A DNA stretch of 64,000 nt from Oliverpabstia intestinalis (GTDB lineage: Bacteria > Bacillota > Clostridia > Lachnospirales > Lachnospiraceae), in NCBI RefSeq assembly GCF_009696065.1, contig NZ_VUMS01000005.1, positions 62,001-126,000 on the forward strand, in the 5' to 3' direction. The translations under genes were made by a program, and so were the position numbers. A model generated the notes under the pieces. That model ran no database searches. It worked only from the letters and a program-made list of their open reading frames with translations, and was not told the DNA's origin. The stretch's first letter is position 1; each line of letters opens with the position of its first letter. Positions 39,486 to 48,061 of the stretch are shown one piece after another.

Positions 39486-40904
39486 ATGATAAAACGAACA
39501 ATTAGTGGTATGATCGGGACAGGTTCTCTGGCTCATAACAGAAGGGAATTTATAGCAGAAAATGTTGATCCAGACAGAGTGCAACTAAATATTTGCTATC
39601 AGAATGAGAATTTAAAAGAAGTTTATAAAGAACTGTTTGATGAAGCTGTAGAACGATATAATATCGGGAAAAGAAAAGATCGACAGATTACAAATTACTA
39701 TGAAAAAATCCGGCAGGGAAAACAGGAAAAATTGTTCCATGAAGTGATTTTCCAGATTGGAAATCGAGAAGATATGGCTGTTGGAACAGAAGAAGGAGAT
39801 CTGGCTGTAAAAGTACTGGATGAATATGTAAAGGACTTCCAGAAACGGAATTTAACGCTACGGGTATTTGGTTGTTATCTACATCAGGATGAAGCTACTC
39901 CACATTTACATATTGATTTTATTCCTTATGTGACTGATTGGAAAGGAAAAGGAATGGACACCAGAGTTTCGTTGAAACAGGCATTAAAGAGTCTTGGATT
40001 TCAAGGCGGAAATAAGCATGATACAGAGTTAAACCAGTGGATGAACCATGAAAAAGAAGTTCTGGCAGAGATTGCAAAACAACATGGCATCGAATGGGAA
40101 CAGAAAGGTACTCATGAGGAACATTTGGATGTTTATAACTTCAAGAAGAAAGAACGAAAAAAGGAAGTACAGGAGCTGGAGCAGGAGAAAGAGTATCTAA
40201 CTGCAGAAAACGAAGAATTGACAGTACAGATTGCGGAATCCAGAGCAGATATCCAGATTTTAAAAGACGATAAGGAACAGGCAATTAGGGAGAAGCAAGA
40301 AGCAGAACAAAGGGCAGAGGACGCAGAAAAAGAACTAAAAAGTCTGGAAGAGCGTCGAGATGTGCTGAAGCCGATTATGGATAATGCCAGCAAGGAAATA
40401 AAAGAATATGGAATGGTTAAGACGTTTTTACCAGAAGCAGGAACATTTGAACGTGCTGTACCTTACAGGGAAAATAAAATCAAACCATTGTTTATCAAGA
40501 TGAAGAATCAGATTGCTGCATTAGTTGGAAAGATTGTAGAACTTAATAAAATGGTAGAAAGCTGGAAAAATAAATATCAAAAATCTGTTGAGGAATGTGA
40601 TAATATCCAGAAACAGTTAGATGCTGTGCGTAAAGAAAATGGAAAATTATCAAATGATAATCAACGTTTACAAGAGATTTCGGACAGATATGACAGAGTG
40701 GTGCGTATTCTGGGAATGGAAACTGTAGAGGATGTGGTGCAGCAGGATATTAAAGAACAAAGGGCACTGGAAGAAAAACGGCGAATGGAGCAAATGCCAA
40801 AGGGAAGTGTTCTGAGACAGTTGGAATGGGCTACTCAAAAGAGCCAGATGGAAAATCAACAACGTAAAAAGAATAAAACAAAATACAAAGGATTGGAGAT
40901 TTAA
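39486..40904 (+). CDS. MobV-family relaxase (Mob/Pre)
   Basis: A 472-residue mobilization protein that would nick oriT and lead the strand into a recipient. Motif I is SLAHNRREF near residue 16. Motif III is HQDEATPHLHIDFIPY (metal-binding His triad, near residue 135). The second half is a long coiled coil (about residues 215-300 and 350-420) rich in K, E and Q, as in Pre proteins. AGAGGTGAG lies 8 bp before ATG 39486. No coupling protein or mating-pair genes are in the element, so transfer would borrow a helper's machinery. Confidence 0.9.
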   Translation: MIKRTISGMIGTGSLAHNRREFIAENVDPDRVQLNICYQNENLKEVYKELFDEAVERYNIGKRKDRQITNYYEKIRQGKQEKLFHEVIFQIGNREDMAVGTEEGDLAVKVLDEYVKDFQKRNLTLRVFGCYLHQDEATPHLHIDFIPYVTDWKGKGMDTRVSLKQALKSLGFQGGNKHDTELNQWMNHEKEVLAEIAKQHGIEWEQKGTHEEHLDVYNFKKKERKKEVQELEQEKEYLTAENEELTVQIAESRADIQILKDDKEQAIREKQEAEQRAEDAEKELKSLEERRDVLKPIMDNASKEIKEYGMVKTFLPEAGTFERAVPYRENKIKPLFIKMKNQIAALVGKIVELNKMVESWKNKYQKSVEECDNIQKQLDAVRKENGKLSNDNQRLQEISDRYDRVVRILGMETVEDVVQQDIKEQRALEEKRRMEQMPKGSVLRQLEWATQKSQMENQQRKKNKTKYKGLEI

Positions 40905-40908
40905 TGCT

Positions 40909-41283
40909 ATGAAAAAACAGATTTATGATGCGAAAAATGGAATGAGCTATACATTGCATGGAGATTACTATTTGCCGGATCTGGTTTTGAACGAAGAAGA
41001 ACCGACATATGGAAAATATGGAATGTTACGAAAGCAGTTCTTAAAAGAACACAAATCAGCAAGGTATCAGTATCTGTTATTGACTGGAAAGCTGAATGAA
41101 CATCTGAATCAGACAGATCAGGAAGCCAGAGAACAGGTGGAAATGCTTATGAAACAGATGGCAGAAAAACAGGATGTAACTGAAGAATTAAAGGCACAGG
41201 ATCAGATGAAATGTGTTAGATTAATGAATAATATAAAAGCCAGTGCAGAAGAAATTGTATTGAAAAATATGATATATATGTAG
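40909..41283 (+). CDS. tnpV: TnpV family transposon-encoded protein
   Basis: A 124-residue protein starting KKQIYDAKNGMSYTLHGDYYLPDL. It matches the TnpV family found in Tn4451/Tn4453-type and other clostridial mobile elements. The C-terminal VTEELKAQDQMKCVRLMNNIKASAEEIVL (read in parts) is typical. It follows the relaxase by 4 bp and is probably translated from the same message. Its function is not established. Confidence 0.8.
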   Translation: MKKQIYDAKNGMSYTLHGDYYLPDLVLNEEEPTYGKYGMLRKQFLKEHKSARYQYLLLTGKLNEHLNQTDQEAREQVEMLMKQMAEKQDVTEELKAQDQMKCVRLMNNIKASAEEIVLKNMIYM

Positions 41284-41424
41284 GTGAAAAAGGCGGTCGA
41301 AAGGATCGCTTTTTTCTGCTTTGTGTATATTGGAATAGTATTTTAAAATGAACTATGGTAGAATAAAGCAAAGACAAATCGGGAGTTTTTAAATAAAATT
41401 TTGAAAATTATCGAAGGAGTTACT

Positions 41425-41772
41425 ATGAAAAAATGTAGGTATTGTGGCAAAGAATTAGATAGTGATTTGGAATTTTGCAGCAATGAATGTGAAAACAGCT
41501 ATAGAAAGATAATTGAAAACGATAGACATAAAATTAAATATTTTATTTTAGGTATTATTTTAGGGTTTTTAGTTATGTTTTATGGCGTTGTGTCAAGCCG
41601 CAATTGCATGATCGGAGGTGGAATTATAGTAATGGGTATTACTGTTGTTTTACTTCCATTTACTACTCCAGAAACAATTGCTTTATTTGGAAATAAAAAG
41701 TCGAGATTTATAGGAAGAATATTAGGTATGATACTTATAGCGGTTGGAATATGGATGGGACTTATTCGATGA
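41425..41772 (+). CDS. Zinc-ribbon small membrane protein
   Basis: A 115-residue protein. The N-terminal CRYCGKELDSDLEFCSNEC motif supplies four Cys for a zinc ribbon. Three hydrophobic helices follow (about residues 39-58, 65-80 and 96-113). AAGGAG precedes ATG 41425. It is the first gene of the element's cargo group. A membrane sensor or accessory role is possible, but no function is known. Confidence 0.65.
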   Translation: MKKCRYCGKELDSDLEFCSNECENSYRKIIENDRHKIKYFILGIILGFLVMFYGVVSSRNCMIGGGIIVMGITVVLLPFTTPETIALFGNKKSRFIGRILGMILIAVGIWMGLIR

Positions 41773-41823
41773 TAAGTTCAGTCTTTAGAGCAAATTTACC
41801 AGAAGTTGAGGAGGAGTATATAG

Positions 41824-42156
41824 ATGAAATTGGCAGATTTAGCAACAGGTCCTGACTGGATAGTATGGATTGTCTTTGTGATATTTGCGGTAGTTTCTAT
41901 AGTTTTACTTTTCGGACACGGAAGCTGGTTTATTTCTGGATATAATACAGCTTCAAAAGAAGAAAAGAAAAAATATGATGAAAAGAAGTTATGCAGGACA
42001 ATGGGAGTTGGAATGTCTATTATAGCAATTCTTATACTAATTATGGGGCTGTTTGAAAATTTTTTGCCGGCATTTTTTGTATATATTGCATTGGGAATCA
42101 TTGTAGTTGATGTCGTGGTTATTATCATTTTAGAAAACACACTATGCAAAAAGTAA
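41824..42156 (+). CDS. DUF3784-type membrane protein, first copy
   Basis: A 110-residue protein with three hydrophobic helices and the family motif FISGYNTASKEEKKKYDEKKLCRTMG between helices 1 and 2 (read in parts). GAGGAG lies about 8 bp upstream. It is paired with a second DUF3784 gene 41 bp downstream. The function is unknown. Confidence 0.75.
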   Translation: MKLADLATGPDWIVWIVFVIFAVVSIVLLFGHGSWFISGYNTASKEEKKKYDEKKLCRTMGVGMSIIAILILIMGLFENFLPAFFVYIALGIIVVDVVVIIILENTLCKK

Positions 42157-42197
42157 TAACTTCTGGTTTGAGGAATTGACTGAAAGGAAGGTATTAT

Positions 42198-42518
42198 ATG
42201 CTCTATATTTATATTATTTTTGACTTTGCAATGGCAGTGATTATGCTTTTATTTGGAATATGGTTTTATAGGTCAAAAGGACAAGCATCCAACTTCTTGT
42301 CTGGTTATAATATGAAATCGGCAGAAGAACGAAAGAAATATGATGAAAATGCTATGTGTAAGGCATATGGGAAGAGAATGATGTTTATGTCAATTCCTTT
42401 TATTGCTGGAATGATTATAGATGTTTGGCATATAGGAATCGGTTGTTTAATTGCATGGGTGATATGGTTTGTTATGTTTATTCTGCTGCTTATGGACAGA
42501 CATAAAAGAGAAGGTTAA
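42198..42518 (+). CDS. DUF3784-type membrane protein, second copy
   Basis: A 106-residue protein, a paralogue of the preceding gene. It has LSGYNMKSAEERKKYDENAMC between helices 1 and 2. AAAGGAAGG precedes the start. The two proteins could form a hetero-oligomer. This is inference only. Confidence 0.75.
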   Translation: MLYIYIIFDFAMAVIMLLFGIWFYRSKGQASNFLSGYNMKSAEERKKYDENAMCKAYGKRMMFMSIPFIAGMIIDVWHIGIGCLIAWVIWFVMFILLLMDRHKREG

Positions 42519-42668
42519 TTTATAGAGGAATAGAATGCTTTTGGGGTGAAAATACCTTTTATTTGTTTTAGACATACGATGTCCGGTTGAAAATTAGCGG
42601 ATTCTCGTTTTATGTCGTGGTAATTTTGGTACATATTGGTAAGCTGTAAGTGGAAGAGAGGTAGAGAC

Positions 42669-43625
42669 ATGGACACAAAAAAGATTGGAGCTTTTTTAAA
42701 ACAATGTCGTAAAGAAAAGAATCTTACGCAAGAGCAGCTTGCCGAGAAGTTTGAGGTATCTGCAAGAACAGTTTCCAGATGGGAAACAGGAATAAATATG
42801 CCAGATCTCAGTATACTTGTTCAACTTGCTGAATATTACGATGTTGAGATGAGAGAGCTCCTGGATGGAGAAAGGAGCCAGACTATGAATAAAGAGATGA
42901 AAGAAACACTGGACAAAGTTGCGGTGTATGAAGGATGGGTGAAACAAAAAGCATTAAAGGCTGGAAATCTTGCATTTGCATCAATGTTTGTGATTAGTGT
43001 GTTAGCGATTATTATTCAGATGTTATTAACTGTGGATATTCGCTTGGTTTTAGGAGAGACAGCAACTGTTTTGGTAGGAGGAATCCTGTACGCCTCTATT
43101 ATGGTGTACAATGGAATATGGGATAAATGCTTGCCAAAAAGTGCTACTATATGGAGAGATTTTCTCACCAGTGTGATATGTGCAGGAATTTTTACAGTCA
43201 TCTATGGTGTATGCTTATTCAGAATGGGAGCTACAGAAACACAGATAACACGATTAGCATTGGGATTTCTGATTGGTATTACTATTGTGGCATTTATTAT
43301 TCTTAGGTCCTTGGCATTTATTAATCGAAAAAGAAACCAGAATTCGTCAAATGTTCAGGAGAAAAAGGAAACTTCCCTATCTAAGGTAGAATGGACAAAA
43401 ATTTATAATGCACAGAGTATAGTAGAGACAGAACAACTTGTAGAAATGTTAAAGCAAAATGGAATAGCAGTTTTTTCACAGGAAGCAGATGCGAATGTTG
43501 CAATGCATGGGACACCTGGATTTGGAATATATGGTGTGGATATATTCGTGAAAACCGATGATGCAGAGAAGGCAGTACAGCTGATTAAGGAGATTAATAA
43601 CCAAGAGAATGAAGAAAATTTTTGA
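42669..43625 (+). CDS. Membrane-bound XRE regulator with DUF2007-like domain
   Basis: A 318-residue protein with an N-terminal HTH (about residues 3-60: IGAFLKQCRKEKNLTQEQLAEKFEVSARTVSRWETG, read in parts). About four hydrophobic helices span residues 95-225. The C-terminal domain (about 245-315: WTKIYNAQSIVETEQLVEMLKQNGI ... GVDIFVKTDDAEKAVQLI) looks like the DUF2007 putative signal-transducing fold. GAGAGGTAGAG precedes ATG 42669. It may link a membrane signal to control of the neighbouring cargo genes. No target is evident. Confidence 0.75.
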   Translation: MDTKKIGAFLKQCRKEKNLTQEQLAEKFEVSARTVSRWETGINMPDLSILVQLAEYYDVEMRELLDGERSQTMNKEMKETLDKVAVYEGWVKQKALKAGNLAFASMFVISVLAIIIQMLLTVDIRLVLGETATVLVGGILYASIMVYNGIWDKCLPKSATIWRDFLTSVICAGIFTVIYGVCLFRMGATETQITRLALGFLIGITIVAFIILRSLAFINRKRNQNSSNVQEKKETSLSKVEWTKIYNAQSIVETEQLVEMLKQNGIAVFSQEADANVAMHGTPGFGIYGVDIFVKTDDAEKAVQLIKEINNQENEENF

Positions 43626-43650
43626 CATTTTCACACATGCGTGCTAATAT
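43622..43650 (+). promoter_or_regulatory. Promoter of the antitoxin RNA
   Basis: TTGACA (43622-43627) is 17 bp from TAATAT (43645-43650). It overlaps the last codons of the preceding gene. Confidence 0.8.
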
Positions 43651-43656
43651 GATTAT

Positions 43657-43747
43657 AGAAAAAGAGTGCTACCGATAGACGGTTAGTCCGATATATGTTT
43701 TGACAAAAATTGCCGCTTAGTTTACCAGACCAGGGCGGCTATTTTTG
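43657..43747 (+). ncRNA. Putative type I antitoxin RNA
   Basis: A short transcript of about 90 nt is expected between the promoter above and the GCCGC/GCGGC hairpin (43712-43739) followed by TATTTTTG. It overlaps the 3' end of the convergent toxin message in antisense. Its 5' part (GTGCTACC...GACGGTTAGTCC) also resembles the 5' part of the toxin message (GTGCTATC...GGCGGTTAGTCC). Confidence 0.6.
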
Positions 43748-43837
43748 TGGTTTATTATTATCCTTGCCAAAGGTATATCCAAGACCAAAGCAGGTTAAGC
43801 CGAAGCTCACTACTGCTATAAAATCAACAATACTCAT
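43739..43837 (-). CDS. Small hydrophobic type I toxin-like peptide, 32 residues
   Basis: The peptide starts MSIVDFIAVVSFGLTCFGLG and ends with a charged tail GKDNNKPQK. This is the layout of Fst/TxpA-like and so-called holin-like toxins: an acidic residue, one membrane helix and a polar C-terminus. AAGGAGGG lies 7 bp before the ATG. A promoter on the minus strand (TTGCAG, 17 bp, TATAAT; 43979-43951) gives a structured leader of about 110 nt. The stop codon lies in the shared bidirectional terminator. It faces the antitoxin RNA and sits 295 bp inside attR, a typical place for an element-maintenance module. Confidence 0.7.
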   Translation of the reverse strand: MSIVDFIAVVSFGLTCFGLGYTFGKDNNKPQK

Positions 43838-43950
43838 GGCTTAGCCCTCCTTTCCAGTGGATTCTCTTTCGAGTTTCTATGTAATCAGAGGGTCACAGTC
43901 CCTCTGCTGAAGGACTAACCGCCTACCGTTATGATAGCACCCATGTTTCG

Positions 43951-43979
43951 ATTATAACAGTCAGGACAGGAATCTGCAA
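43951..43979 (-). promoter_or_regulatory. Promoter of the toxin message
   Basis: Read on the minus strand: TTGCAG (43979-43974), a 17-bp spacer, TATAAT (43956-43951). Confidence 0.75.
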
Positions 43980-44132
43980 CCGGAAAGTTGACGGCTCATA
44001 AAAATCTGGCTGTGATACCATTTTGATACTAGAAAATGAAGAGAATAGAAATATAGCCTGGAAAATCCACAATACAGGACAATATAGACACGAAAATCAC
44101 AGAAAATAATGAGATTTTAAGAACCTCACAAA

Positions 44133-44187
44133 CGTGAAGGTGGACGTACTGTAGGATCAGGCCGTGTTGCTTCTATCATCGAGTAAT
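44133..44187 (+). repeat. attR: 55-bp copy of the tuf 3' end
   Basis: Identical to 35123-35177, including the tuf TAA stop. No other tuf sequence precedes it, so it is the displaced chromosomal end. Confidence 0.95.
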
Positions 44188-44217
44188 CACTGATTAGCAG
44201 ATAAAATTATATATATG

Positions 44218-44285
44218 GTTATCGCAAGATAACATTGTGTCCAAACGTAAGATACCCCGGAACCGCAAGGTTTCCGGGGTTTTTC
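44218..44285 (+). terminator. Original chromosomal tuf terminator, now orphaned
   Basis: A hairpin GTTATC-GCAA-GATAAC (44218-44233) is followed by the CCCCGGAACC/GGTTTCCGGGG hairpin and TTTTT. It matches the terminator after attL closely from GTGTCCAA onward. The region 43990-44132 upstream of attR shows no gene. Confidence 0.85.
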
Positions 44286-44375
44286 TGTATGGGGAAAAGT
44301 TCTGGAATTTTCTGTTTCTTATCGTGAAGATCTGTACTATAATAGACTGGAAAAAATAAGCAGGAGAACTTAGAA

Positions 44376-45233
44376 ATGATGAATCTAAAAACAGATTATA
44401 AAAGTATCATCAAAGAGACAAGTATATTAACGGTTGCGGTAGCCATTATTGCCGCGGCGGTTTATTTCTTTCTTGTACCGAGCCATGCTTCCGTAAGCAG
44501 CATATCAGGTCTTGGTATTGTGCTTTCGAATTTTATTCCCCTACCGTTGTCGGCGATTACGATGATTTTGAATGTGGTCTTGCTGATTATCGGATTTTTC
44601 ACCTGTGGGAGAGAGTTTGGGGTGAAAACAGTATATACCAGTGTGATGCTTCCACTGTTTCTGGGTGTGTTTGAGAGGATTTTTTCGGATTTTGGCTCGA
44701 TGACGAACAGCCAGGAGTTGGATGTGCTGTGTTATATTCTGGTAGTCAGTGTGGGGCTGAGTATATTATTTAATCGCAATGCATCTTCGGGCGGGTTGGA
44801 TATTGTGGCGAAGATTATGAACAAATATTTGCACATGGATCTGGGAAAAGCGATGTCGTTGTCCGGGATGTGTGTGGCGCTGTCGGCGGCACTTGTGTAC
44901 GATAAAAAGACAGTGGTACTGAGTGTGCTTGGAACATATTTTAACGGGTTGGTGTTGGATCACTTTATTTTTGATCATAATATCAAGCGGAGAGTTTGTA
45001 TCATTACGAAAAAAGAAGAGGAACTGCGCCAGTTTATCATTCATGATCTGCACAGTGGTGCGACAATCTATGAGTCGATCGGAGCCTATAATATGGAAAA
45101 AAGAAACGAGATTATTACGATTGTAGATAAAGGCGAGTACCAGAAACTGATGAACTACATGAACCGTGAAGATCCGAAGGCATTTATTACAGTATATACG
45201 GTGTCGGATATGAGGTATCAACCGAAAAGGTAA
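44376..45233 (+). CDS. YitT family membrane protein
   Basis: A 285-residue protein. It has five to six hydrophobic helices (about residues 10-190, including the conserved NASSGGLDIVAKIMNKY) and a cytoplasmic C-terminal DUF2179 domain (about 210-275: IITKKEEELRQFIIHDLHSGATI, read in parts). AGGAG lies about 10 bp upstream. YitT proteins are widespread in Firmicutes with no settled function; some are linked to transport. It is the first chromosomal gene beyond the integrated element. Confidence 0.85.
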   Translation: MMNLKTDYKSIIKETSILTVAVAIIAAAVYFFLVPSHASVSSISGLGIVLSNFIPLPLSAITMILNVVLLIIGFFTCGREFGVKTVYTSVMLPLFLGVFERIFSDFGSMTNSQELDVLCYILVVSVGLSILFNRNASSGGLDIVAKIMNKYLHMDLGKAMSLSGMCVALSAALVYDKKTVVLSVLGTYFNGLVLDHFIFDHNIKRRVCIITKKEEELRQFIIHDLHSGATIYESIGAYNMEKRNEIITIVDKGEYQKLMNYMNREDPKAFITVYTVSDMRYQPKR

Positions 45234-45502
45234 TGAAAGAAAAGAATCGTCAAAAAGTTTACAAAGCAAAACGGATGGTCTAATATGGAACTATACGAAA
45301 ATCTATAAAAAATAAGCCGGAAAGGAAGCAACGGACAACGTAAAGAGAAAAGGGAAAGAAATTGTAAAAAAAAGGTTTTGCAGAAATTGGCGAGGAAACT
45401 AGAGCGTTTCATGCAAACCGTGGAGTGTCATCATGTATGCCTGGGAATAAACAAAGCGGAATGAAGGAAGAACCGGCAGAAAATACGAAGAAGAGAGGAA
45501 AT

Positions 45503-46198
45503 ATGAAAATGAAAACAGAACTGCAAAAACAGTTATTTGCATTGCAGGATCCTGGGTATCGGGAATTTCATGCCAGACTGATTCCGGGAATTCCGAAAGA
45601 AGATATTATTGGAATCCGCACGCCGGTGTTGCGGAAGTTCGCCGGGGAATTTGCCAGAGATCACAGCCAGGAAGCCGAGGCGTTTTTAAAAGAACTGCCA
45701 CATCGCTATTATGAAGAAAACAATCTGCATATGCTGCTGGTAACAAAGATCAAAGATTACCCGGAATGTCTGCGGAAAGTGAAGGAGTTTCTTCCATATA
45801 TAAATAACTGGGCAACGTGCGATCTGCCGGCGCCGAAATGCTTCGAAAAACACCGGGAGGAATTACTTCCGGTGATTCGGGAGTGGGTGACTTCCACAGA
45901 CACCTACACGATCCGGTATGGAATCGGGATATTGATGAGGCTGTATCTGGATGACGCGTACAGACCGGAATATGCCGATCTGGTTGCAAGGGTACGGTCG
46001 GAAGAATATTATGTAAATATGATGATTGCCTGGTATTTTGCGACAGCGCTTGCGAAGCAGTGGGATACGGTGATTCCATATCTGGAAGAACGGAAACTGG
46101 ATCGCTGGGTGCACCAGAAGACGATTCAGAAAGCGGTGGAGAGCTTTCGAATCACACCGGAGCAGAAAGTATATTTGAAGAGTTTAACTATTCAGTAG
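45503..46198 (+). CDS. AlkD-like DNA alkylation repair protein, C-terminus changed by a MITE
   Basis: A 231-residue HEAT-repeat DNA glycosylase-like protein. The family pattern is visible in GIPKEDIIGIRTPVLRKFA, YYEENNLHMLL, NNWATCDLPAPK and WYFATALAKQWD. It would remove alkylated purines. AGAGG lies before ATG 45503. The last four codons (ending TIQ) and the TAG stop come from the family A element inserted at 46185. Without it the frame would read on from KSL as RYPRK and stop. The change is at the extreme end, so activity is probably kept. The 268-bp gap before it holds no gene. Confidence 0.85.
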   Translation: MKMKTELQKQLFALQDPGYREFHARLIPGIPKEDIIGIRTPVLRKFAGEFARDHSQEAEAFLKELPHRYYEENNLHMLLVTKIKDYPECLRKVKEFLPYINNWATCDLPAPKCFEKHREELLPVIREWVTSTDTYTIRYGIGILMRLYLDDAYRPEYADLVARVRSEEYYVNMMIAWYFATALAKQWDTVIPYLEERKLDRWVHQKTIQKAVESFRITPEQKVYLKSLTIQ

Positions 46199-46325
46199 CC
46201 ATTATCCCGCGAGGTGTTTTGGCATAAATATGCCAAAATCCCGAGACATACAAGCAAAAATGCCATCACCGAAGGTGATTTTAAATGCATTTTTGCTCGT
46301 AACTGTGAAGGTACTGAACAGTTAC
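46185..46325 (+). mobile_element. Family A MITE, 141 bp, at the 3' end of the alkD-like gene
   Basis: It runs from TAACTATTCAGTAGCC to CTGAACAGTTAC (the first G of the terminal repeat is missing). Exact 8-bp target duplications GAAGAGTT flank it (46177-46184 and 46326-46333). Internal hairpins: GTTTTGGCAT/ATGCCAAAAT and ATCACC-GAA-GGTGAT. The rest of the gap to 46536 holds no gene. Confidence 0.88.
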
Positions 46326-46536
46326 GAAGAGTTTACGTTATCCAAGGAAATAAAAACAGGAAGAATATCGAAAAGTATCAAAACGCATAGAAAGTTACAG
46401 GAACAAAGAGAGAAATATAACTGGAAGATGCGGAAGCGGTACATAGAGATAACTGTAGAATAGCAAAACAGTGATGTAAAATAACAGAATCCGCTAAATA
46501 ATAACAGAGCAGATTCATATGAAAGGAAGCGAAACA

Positions 46537-47889
46537 ATGTCAACATCTATGACAAAGGGGAACCCGTTAAAACTGATGCTTCAGTTTGCACTTCCCCTTT
46601 TAATCGGAAATTTATTGCAACAGACGTATAATATTATAGATGCGGCGATCGTAGGACAGATTCTTGGGGCGAAAGCGCTGGCAAGTGTGGGAGCAAGCAG
46701 CAGTGTACAGTTTCTGGTTCTTGGATTCTGTATGGGATGCTGTACCGGATTCGGTGTACCGGTTGCCAAGTACTTTGGGGCAGACAAGATGGATACGATG
46801 AGAAATTATGTATTTAACGGTGCGGTACTGACTGGGGGAATCGGTGTGACAGTGACGATTCTTTGTTCTGTATTCTGTCCACAGATCCTGCATCTGCTGT
46901 CAGTTCCCGAGGATATCTTCCGTGGAGCCTATCACTATCTGCTGATTATTTTTCTGGGAATTCCATTTACCTTATTATACAATTATTTATCCAGTATTCT
47001 CCGTTCTCTGGGAGACAGCCGGACACCCTTTTTCTTTCTGGCATTTTCAGCGATATTGAATATCTTTCTTGATCTGTTCTGTATCGTGGTACTGAAATGG
47101 GGATGTGCGGGAGCTGCCGCTGCGACAATTACAGCACAGGCGATCAGTGGCATACTGTGTCTTGTTTTTATTGGAAGAAAGATGAATGTACTGCATCTGA
47201 CAAAAGAAAACAGAATGGTAAATATAACGGCGGTAAAAGAACTTCTGGCGATGGGGCTTCCTACCGGACTGCAGTTTTCCATCACTGCAATTGGCAGTAT
47301 GGTAATGCAGTCGGCAAATAACGGACTGGGAAGTGTGTGTGTTTCCGGATTTACCGCGGGCATGAGAATCAAACAGTTTGCGATGTGCCCGTTTGATGCA
47401 ATTGCTACTTCGGCATCTGTATTTTGCAGCCAGAATATGGGCGCAAGGCAGCCGGAACGGATCAAGAAGGGACTGCGGCAGGGAGTTGCGATTGCAACGA
47501 TATATGGTCTGCTGATCGGGCTGGTGCTGATCTTCGGAGGACGCACGCTGTCGATGATCTTTGTGGAAAAATCAGCAGCGGATGTCTTGGATGCATCAGG
47601 AAAATATCTGCGGTGTCTTGGATATTTCTTCTGGAGTCTCGGTATCCTGAATGTGAGCCGTATGGTGACACAGGGACTTGGATATTCAGGAAGAGCAGTA
47701 CTTTCCGGTGTGACGGAGATGCTGGCAAGAACGATTGTCAGTCTGGGATTTGTCGGAGCCCTGGGGTATACGGCAATCTGCTTCGCGGATCAGGCGGCAT
47801 GGATCGCAGCATGCTGTTACATAGCACCGACCTGCCTGCACTGCGTCAAAAAGGTGACGGGGATACTGGAAGGTAACGGCAACCGATAA
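46537..47889 (+). CDS. MATE family efflux transporter
   Basis: A 450-residue membrane protein with about 12 helices. It has MTKGNPLKLMLQFALPLLIGN (read in parts) at the N-terminus, LRSLGDSRTPFFFL near residue 150 and a second homologous half from about residue 235. AAAGGAAG lies 8 bp before ATG 46537; an earlier in-frame ATG at 46519 has no site. It is a paralogue of the pump at 15163. The substrate is unknown. Confidence 0.9.
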   Translation: MSTSMTKGNPLKLMLQFALPLLIGNLLQQTYNIIDAAIVGQILGAKALASVGASSSVQFLVLGFCMGCCTGFGVPVAKYFGADKMDTMRNYVFNGAVLTGGIGVTVTILCSVFCPQILHLLSVPEDIFRGAYHYLLIIFLGIPFTLLYNYLSSILRSLGDSRTPFFFLAFSAILNIFLDLFCIVVLKWGCAGAAAATITAQAISGILCLVFIGRKMNVLHLTKENRMVNITAVKELLAMGLPTGLQFSITAIGSMVMQSANNGLGSVCVSGFTAGMRIKQFAMCPFDAIATSASVFCSQNMGARQPERIKKGLRQGVAIATIYGLLIGLVLIFGGRTLSMIFVEKSAADVLDASGKYLRCLGYFFWSLGILNVSRMVTQGLGYSGRAVLSGVTEMLARTIVSLGFVGALGYTAICFADQAAWIAACCYIAPTCLHCVKKVTGILEGNGNR

Positions 47890-47904
47890 AAAGAGTGAGA
47901 AGAT

Positions 47905-47956
47905 AAAAGCAATATTTAGTTATAGAAATAGCCTATAGCTGGATATTGCTTTTTTC
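47905..47956 (+). terminator. Terminator after the second MATE gene
   Basis: AAAAGCAATAT and ATATTGCTTTT form an 11-bp stem, and a further TAGTTATAG/CTATAGCT pairing closes the loop. Confidence 0.7.
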
Positions 47957-48061
47957 TATTAGACAAAGTCAGGAAAATTGTATATGATAATAAAAGCATA
48001 AAAACATAGCGGAATAATAGGAATATAAAAACAACGAATATAGGTATGATTCAGCAGATCA

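Larger units (their letters stand above)
35123..44187 (+). mobile_element. Integrative mobilizable element in the 3' end of tuf, about 9.0 kb
   Basis: A tyrosine integrase, small HTH/excisionase, divergent repressor, RepA-like ATPase, MobV relaxase with an oriT-like region and TnpV lie between two perfect 55-bp direct repeats (35123-35177 and 44133-44187). The left repeat completes tuf. The right repeat is an isolated tuf 3' fragment. No conjugation coupling protein or secretion genes are seen, so it should need a helper conjugative element (an IME rather than an ICE). The interior has a lower G+C feel than the flanking ribosomal genes. Confidence 0.9.
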
